Shown here: piece by piece, positions 60,020 through 64,000 of the stretch
Layout: each line of letters begins with the position of its first letter
Numbering within the stretch: the stretch's first letter is position 1
From: Cepaea nemoralis
Taxonomy: Eukaryota > Mollusca > Gastropoda > Stylommatophora > Helicidae
NCBI GenBank assembly: GCA_014155875.1
Contig: JACEFZ010017886.1
Span: forward strand, 1-64,000
Length of the DNA: 64,000 bases
Direction of reading: 5' to 3'
Position numbers and translations under genes: made by a program
The notes under the pieces: model-generated
Seen by the model: the letters and a program-made list of their open reading frames with translations, nothing else
What the model was told of the DNA's origin: nothing
Databases searched by the model: none

Positions 60020-61090
60020 CTGGGATAACAGGAAGCTTACTGCCAAAACAAAAGTCCTTCTCTATCAAGCCTGTGTTCTTAGTACTCTTCTTTATGGCAG
60101 TGAAGCCTGGACAACTTACACCAAGAGTAATCAAATCAAATCAAATCAAATTTATTTTAAAAGGGTCACAAATTGGGCACGCAGGCCCGTCTTACATTCG
60201 GCCCTTCCAATCACTCAACTTTCGTTCATCAAGAGCATTATACATTCACATAGGAAGAAAAATAAACATTGGGAAATGGATTTTGTAGCATAAACAAGGC
60301 AAATTACCATGTTATGAGGCCCATCTCCCACCTACCCATACACAACCCCACCCCCACACACACACACACCTACCCACACACACTCACGCCCAGGGACACA
60401 TACATACCTCACCAACCGACCCATCCCCCTCAAGCACATACCCCACCCACACACACTACCCTCACCTGTTCCCACAACCCAAACACACTCGAAACCCACT
60501 AACAGCCCCAACCAACCCACACATCCCGCGCGCCCACCCACATACACATCCTAACCCACACAAACGTTTAAACAGCTTTCATATGCGGTGTCTGCGAAGA
60601 ATACTTGGTATTAAGTCGCAAGACAAGATCACAAATACTGAAGTATTGGAAAGATCAGGTTGTGTGACGGTTTATTCCACGCTCAGTCTTCGTAGACTTA
60701 GATGGATAGGACATCTTAGGAGGATGGATGATGGTAGAATACCAAAGGACATCTTTTTTGGTGTATTACAGACGGGTAAGAGATCTCAGGGTCAGCCTCT
60801 ACTACGATACAAAGATGTGTGTAAGCGGGACATGATTGATACAAGAATTGATAATGCACATTGGGAGCAAGTTGCCGCTGAACGCCGAGCGTGTGAGACG
60901 TAAGATGATTCATGATGGTGAAAATAACCATGTGTTCACATGCATCCACTGTGGATGAACATTTACTGCGATAATTGGCCTTAACAGTCATATTCGCCAC
61001 GGCCATGGGTTGTAGTTATTAAGCCTTATTTGAAGCACAATATAAGAAACTATCGTCTGTCAAGACGCAAGGTGCCAATTTAATGCAATG
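60010..61090 (+). pseudogene. LINE H C-terminus with C2H2 zinc finger, split by a LINE AB end
   Basis: Left part (60019-60126): WDNRKLTAKTKVLLYQACVL, STLLYGSEAWTTYTKS. Right part (60563-60903): FHMRCLRRILGIKSQDKITN-like, TEVLERSGCVTVYS, RRLRWIGHLRRMDDGRIPKD, GKRSQGQPLLRYKDVCKRDM, AHWEQVAAERRACET, stop. Past that stop a C2H2 finger is still readable (CIHCG...TAIIGLNSHIRHGHG, ~60936-61014), with TGA in the place of the residue after CG. This RT-plus-finger ending is typical of a known animal LINE group. A 3' hairpin motif (tcgtctgtcaagacg) follows at ~61054. Confidence 0.8.
60127..60562 (-). mobile_element. LINE AB 3' end inserted in LINE H (copy A7)
   Basis: (TTGAT)n tail at the left, conserved block, then ~240 bp of CA-rich zone. 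Interrupts the LINE H frame between TTYTKS and the downstream region. Target duplication not clear. Confidence 0.8.
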
Positions 61091-61092
61091 TA

Positions 61093-61104
<12 letters not shown>

Positions 61105-61176
<72 letters not shown>
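61105..61176. repeat. (TA)n(GT)n microsatellite
   Basis: Short TA run followed by ~36 GT units, immediately left of the 34-bp array. Confidence 0.95.
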
Positions 61177-61178
<2 letters not shown>

Positions 61179-61189
61179 ACTTGTACATA

Positions 61190-62480
61190 GACAGCAATAG
61201 GGTTATAATTCAATTGTACATAGATAGAAAACATGACTATAATTCAATTGTACATAGATAGAAAACATGACTATAATTCAATTGTACATAGATAGAAAAC
61301 ATGACTATAATTCAATTGTACATAGATAGAAAACATGACTATAATTCAATTGTACATAGATAGAAAACATGACTATAATTCAATTGTACATAGATAGAAA
61401 ACATGACTATAATTCAATTGTATATAGATAGAAAACATGACTATAATTCAATTGTATATAGATAGAAAACATGACTATAATTCAATTGTATATAGATAGA
61501 AAACATGACTATAATTCAATTGTACATAGATAGAAAACATGACTATAATTCAATTGTATATAGATAGAAAACATGACTATAATTCAATTGTATATAGATA
61601 GAAAACATGACTATAATTCAATTGTACATAGATAGAAAACATGACTATAATTCAATTGTACATAGATAGAAAACATGACTATAATTCAATTGTACATAGA
61701 TAGAAAACATGACTATAATTCAATTGTACATAGATAGAAAACATGACTATAATTCAATTGTACATAGATAGAAAACATGACTATAATTCAATTGTACATA
61801 GATAGAAAACATGACTATAATTCAATTGTACATAGATAGAAAACATGACTATAATTCAATTGTATATAGATAGAAAACATGACTATAATTCAATTGTATA
61901 TAGATAGAAAACATGACTATAATTCAATTGTACATAGATAGAAAACATGACTATAATTCAATTGTATATAGATAGAAAACATGACTATAATTCAATTGTA
62001 CATAGATAGAAAACATGACTATAATTCAATTGTATATAGATAGAAAACATGACTATAATTCAATTGTATATAGATAGAAAACATGACTATAATTAAATTG
62101 TACATAGATAGAAAACATGACTATAATTCAATTGTACATAGATAGAAAACATGACTATAATTCAATTGTACATAGATAGAAAACATGACTATAATTCAAT
62201 TGTACATAGATAGAAAACATGACTATAATTCAATTGTACATAGATAGAAAACATGACTATAATTCAATTGTACATAGATAGAAAACATGACTATAATTCA
62301 ATTGTACATAGATAGAAAACATGACTATAATTCAATTGTATATAGATAGAAAACATGACTATAATTCAATTGTATATAGATAGAAAACATGACTATAATT
62401 CAATTGTACATAGATAGAAAACATGACTATAATTCAATTGTACATAGATAGAAAACATGACTATAATTCAATTGTACATA
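61190..62480 (+). repeat. Homogeneous 34-bp satellite array (~37 copies)
   Basis: Exact 34-bp period (starts at 61271, 61305 and so on), unit 'ataattcaattgtacataga' plus 'tagaaaacatgact'. Almost the only variation is C or T in 'tgtaCata', plus one 'aattaaattg' unit at ~62093. The order of C and T variants shows a 14-unit higher-order duplication. No spacers, so not a CRISPR. Confidence 0.95.
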
Positions 62481-63520
62481 GAGACAAACCAGATTGTAAT
62501 TCAACTGTACATAGAGAATAATATGGTCATAAATAAATTGTACATTGAGAGCAACCAGGATTATAATTACATTGCACCTAGAGAGAAAACAGGAGTAGAA
62601 TCCATTTCTACATAAAGAGAAAAAAGGATTATAATTTGATTGTACATAGAGAGAAACCAATGTTATAATTCAATTGTACATAGAGATTAGATAAGGTTAT
62701 ACTTGAATTGTGTACATATAAAGCAACTAGGGTTATAATTAAATTGTACATAGAGAACAACCAGAGTTATCATTCAACTGTGCTTAGAGAACAACCAGAG
62801 TTATAATGCAACTTTGCATATAGAACAACCATGGTTACAATTCAATTTTACATAGAGCAAGCAGACTTATAATTCAGTTGTACATAGAGATCACCGGTCT
62901 CCCTGGTCTAGAGTTTACACGACTTTCTCCGTAATCCCATATACTCTCGTGAGTAACGTGACGTTGCGCGAGAATCGGTAGCAGTTCTCTCCGCGTCGGT
63001 AACTTAGGGGTATGTGAGCCAGTCGCTCAGAAAGCAATGGCAAACTACTGAGCGTAATCTTGCCAAGGCATCAACAATCAGCTGAAAGATGATGTTGACA
63101 GCGATGTCCTGTAAAGGATATGCGAACAAACAACATAGAGATCAACCAGGGTTATAATTGTACATAGAGAACAACCAGGGTTATAATTCAAGTGTACATA
63201 GAGAGCAACAGGGTTATAATTAAATTGTACTTGGTTCGATGTGCAATGAGGATGATCTGTCGACTAACTAACTTAGTGAGCATCCAGTGTATAATTCAAT
63301 TGTACATAGACAGCAACCAGGTTTATGATTCAGTTGGACATAGAACGCAACCAGGGTTACAATTCAATTGTGCAGAGAGATACCAGTGTTATAATTTAAT
63401 TGTACTTAGAGAGCAACAAGGTTACAATTCATTTGTAAAGGGAGATACCAGTTTTATAGTTCAAATGCACATAGAGAACGCCCAGGGTTACAATTCAATT
63501 GTAAGAAAACTCAAATTACA
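62481..63520 (+). repeat. Degenerate 34-bp array, interrupted by SINE D
   Basis: Diverged units of the 'ttgtacatagagagcaacca' form continue to ~63520, split by SINE D at 62894-63132 and by a 40-bp foreign segment at 63232-63271. An open frame at 63192-63533 simply reads the repeats and is not a gene. Confidence 0.85.
62894..63132 (+). mobile_element. SINE D copy 2 with 12-bp target-site duplication
   Basis: Matches 57730-57978 over the body; the head is more diverged (box A 'tggtctagagttt'). Flanked by 'acatagagatca' at 62882-62893 and 63133-63144. Because the target is a repeat rich in 'acatagag', part of that match is expected, but the extra 'atca' supports a true duplication. Confidence 0.8.
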
Positions 63521-64000
63521 GTCATCACGATGAAGGACGAAATAACACCATATAGATAAAGTAAATTGCACAATTTTTAAACATGTGAATAGGTGCAAGT
63601 ATCTTGGCAGAGGTGCAACATCTGAGGGAAGTTGCCGTGCAGAGGTTATAAAATAATGGCTGTGCGACAGGCCAGCTTTTGCAAGGTTAAAACCTTACTG
63701 ACCAACAAAAAACAATATTAATTACTGTGAGAATTGAGTTGAGTCAAGAAGAGACAACACATTACTCTGGACAATTCCATACGTGCTCATCTGTAACATC
63801 CAGCGAAGAGTCCACATTTTAATGTCTTATGGAGAGAAAATTTGCAGCAAAATACAATATTCAAACCACGCTGATGTATGCAATATGGAATATGTACAAT
63901 AGGCATACAACCTGAGAAACATCTATTATCAGCAGAAGAATGGGTTCTTTGGAAACTGCAAAAGAGTGCCTTGGTAGGACAAAGATGGAAATGAGACAGA
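63521..64000 (+). pseudogene. LINE N fragment with nested LINE M tail, copy 2 (runs off the window)
   Basis: Matches 15961-16450 base for base in most stretches, including the nested reverse LINE M tail at ~63725-63830 (ctggacaattccatacgtgc). Protein traces: VNRCKYLG-type and AEEWVLWKLQKS-type. Broken by many stops. Confidence 0.75.

Noticed and set aside
61190..63520. CRISPR-like array of ~34-bp repeats
   Set aside because: Units are directly contiguous with no unique spacers, in a clearly eukaryotic context; it is a minisatellite.
63192..63533. 113-codon frame with repeated YNSIV-type motifs as a novel repeat protein
   Set aside because: It reads degenerate 34-bp units and crosses a foreign 40-bp insertion; no conservation between arrays.

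Overview
The window is eukaryotic, repeat-dominated intergenic DNA from an invertebrate animal. Most recognisable elements (many non-LTR retrotransposon clades, pogo/Tigger, Tc1, a Ty3/gypsy-like element, tRNA-derived SINEs) are common in lophotrochozoans. A 5' SINE motif around 53190 (gtcgtaagaggcgac) resembles SINE-like repeats I associate with gastropods, so a mollusc is my best guess, not proven. There are no prokaryotic operons, ribosome binding sites or CRISPR arrays. The only convincing host coding sequence is one long minus-strand exon of an extracellular leucine-rich-repeat protein (17.7-19.1 kb). Long open frames in CT, GT, CA, A or T tracts are artefacts of simple sequence. The non-LTR families below are given working letters (AB, C, F, G, H, M, N, O, P, Q, RLE); these are not database names.

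Layout. 0-6.5 kb: truncated LINE ends, a pogo/Tigger remnant, LINE AB copy 1 with a simple-sequence 3' UTR, and SINE-like pieces. 7.5-13 kb: AT-rich DNA with a decayed gypsy-like element whose RT/RNase H piece lies out of order. 14-16.5 kb: repeat E, SINE D, a 34-bp repeat array with SINE K inside it, and a LINE N fragment. 17-19 kb: LINE M remnant and the LRR exon. 19-29 kb: a mosaic of LINE 3' fragments, a second partial Tigger end and a Tc1 transposase remnant. 29.2-36 kb: an 86-bp satellite (dimer of 43-bp units) broken by three LINE AB 3' ends. 36.3-37.8 kb: a restriction-like-endonuclease (R2-type) LINE remnant. 37.9-41.6 kb: LINE AB copy 2, which shows the family's layout best. 41.6-50.5 kb: LINE M, F and C fragments and a DDE transposase remnant.

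50.7-55.2 kb is a multi-layer nest: repeat J/E holds LINE C, and LINE C holds LINE G and a SINE K copy with a 13-bp target-site duplication. 56.6-57.2 kb is a suspicious (A)202(T)192 block that looks like an assembly or basecalling problem. 57.7-64 kb holds SINE D copies with clear target-site duplications, LINE F split by LINE C, LINE H split by a LINE AB end, about 37 near-identical 34-bp repeats with a 14-unit higher-order duplication, and a second copy of the array-plus-LINE-N composite seen at 15-16.5 kb.

The features do not form a pathway. The biology is retrotransposition layered over time: autonomous LINEs supply RT and endonuclease, truncated ends and SINEs probably depend on them, and satellites act as insertion targets. 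All similarities are judged by eye; no database search was run.
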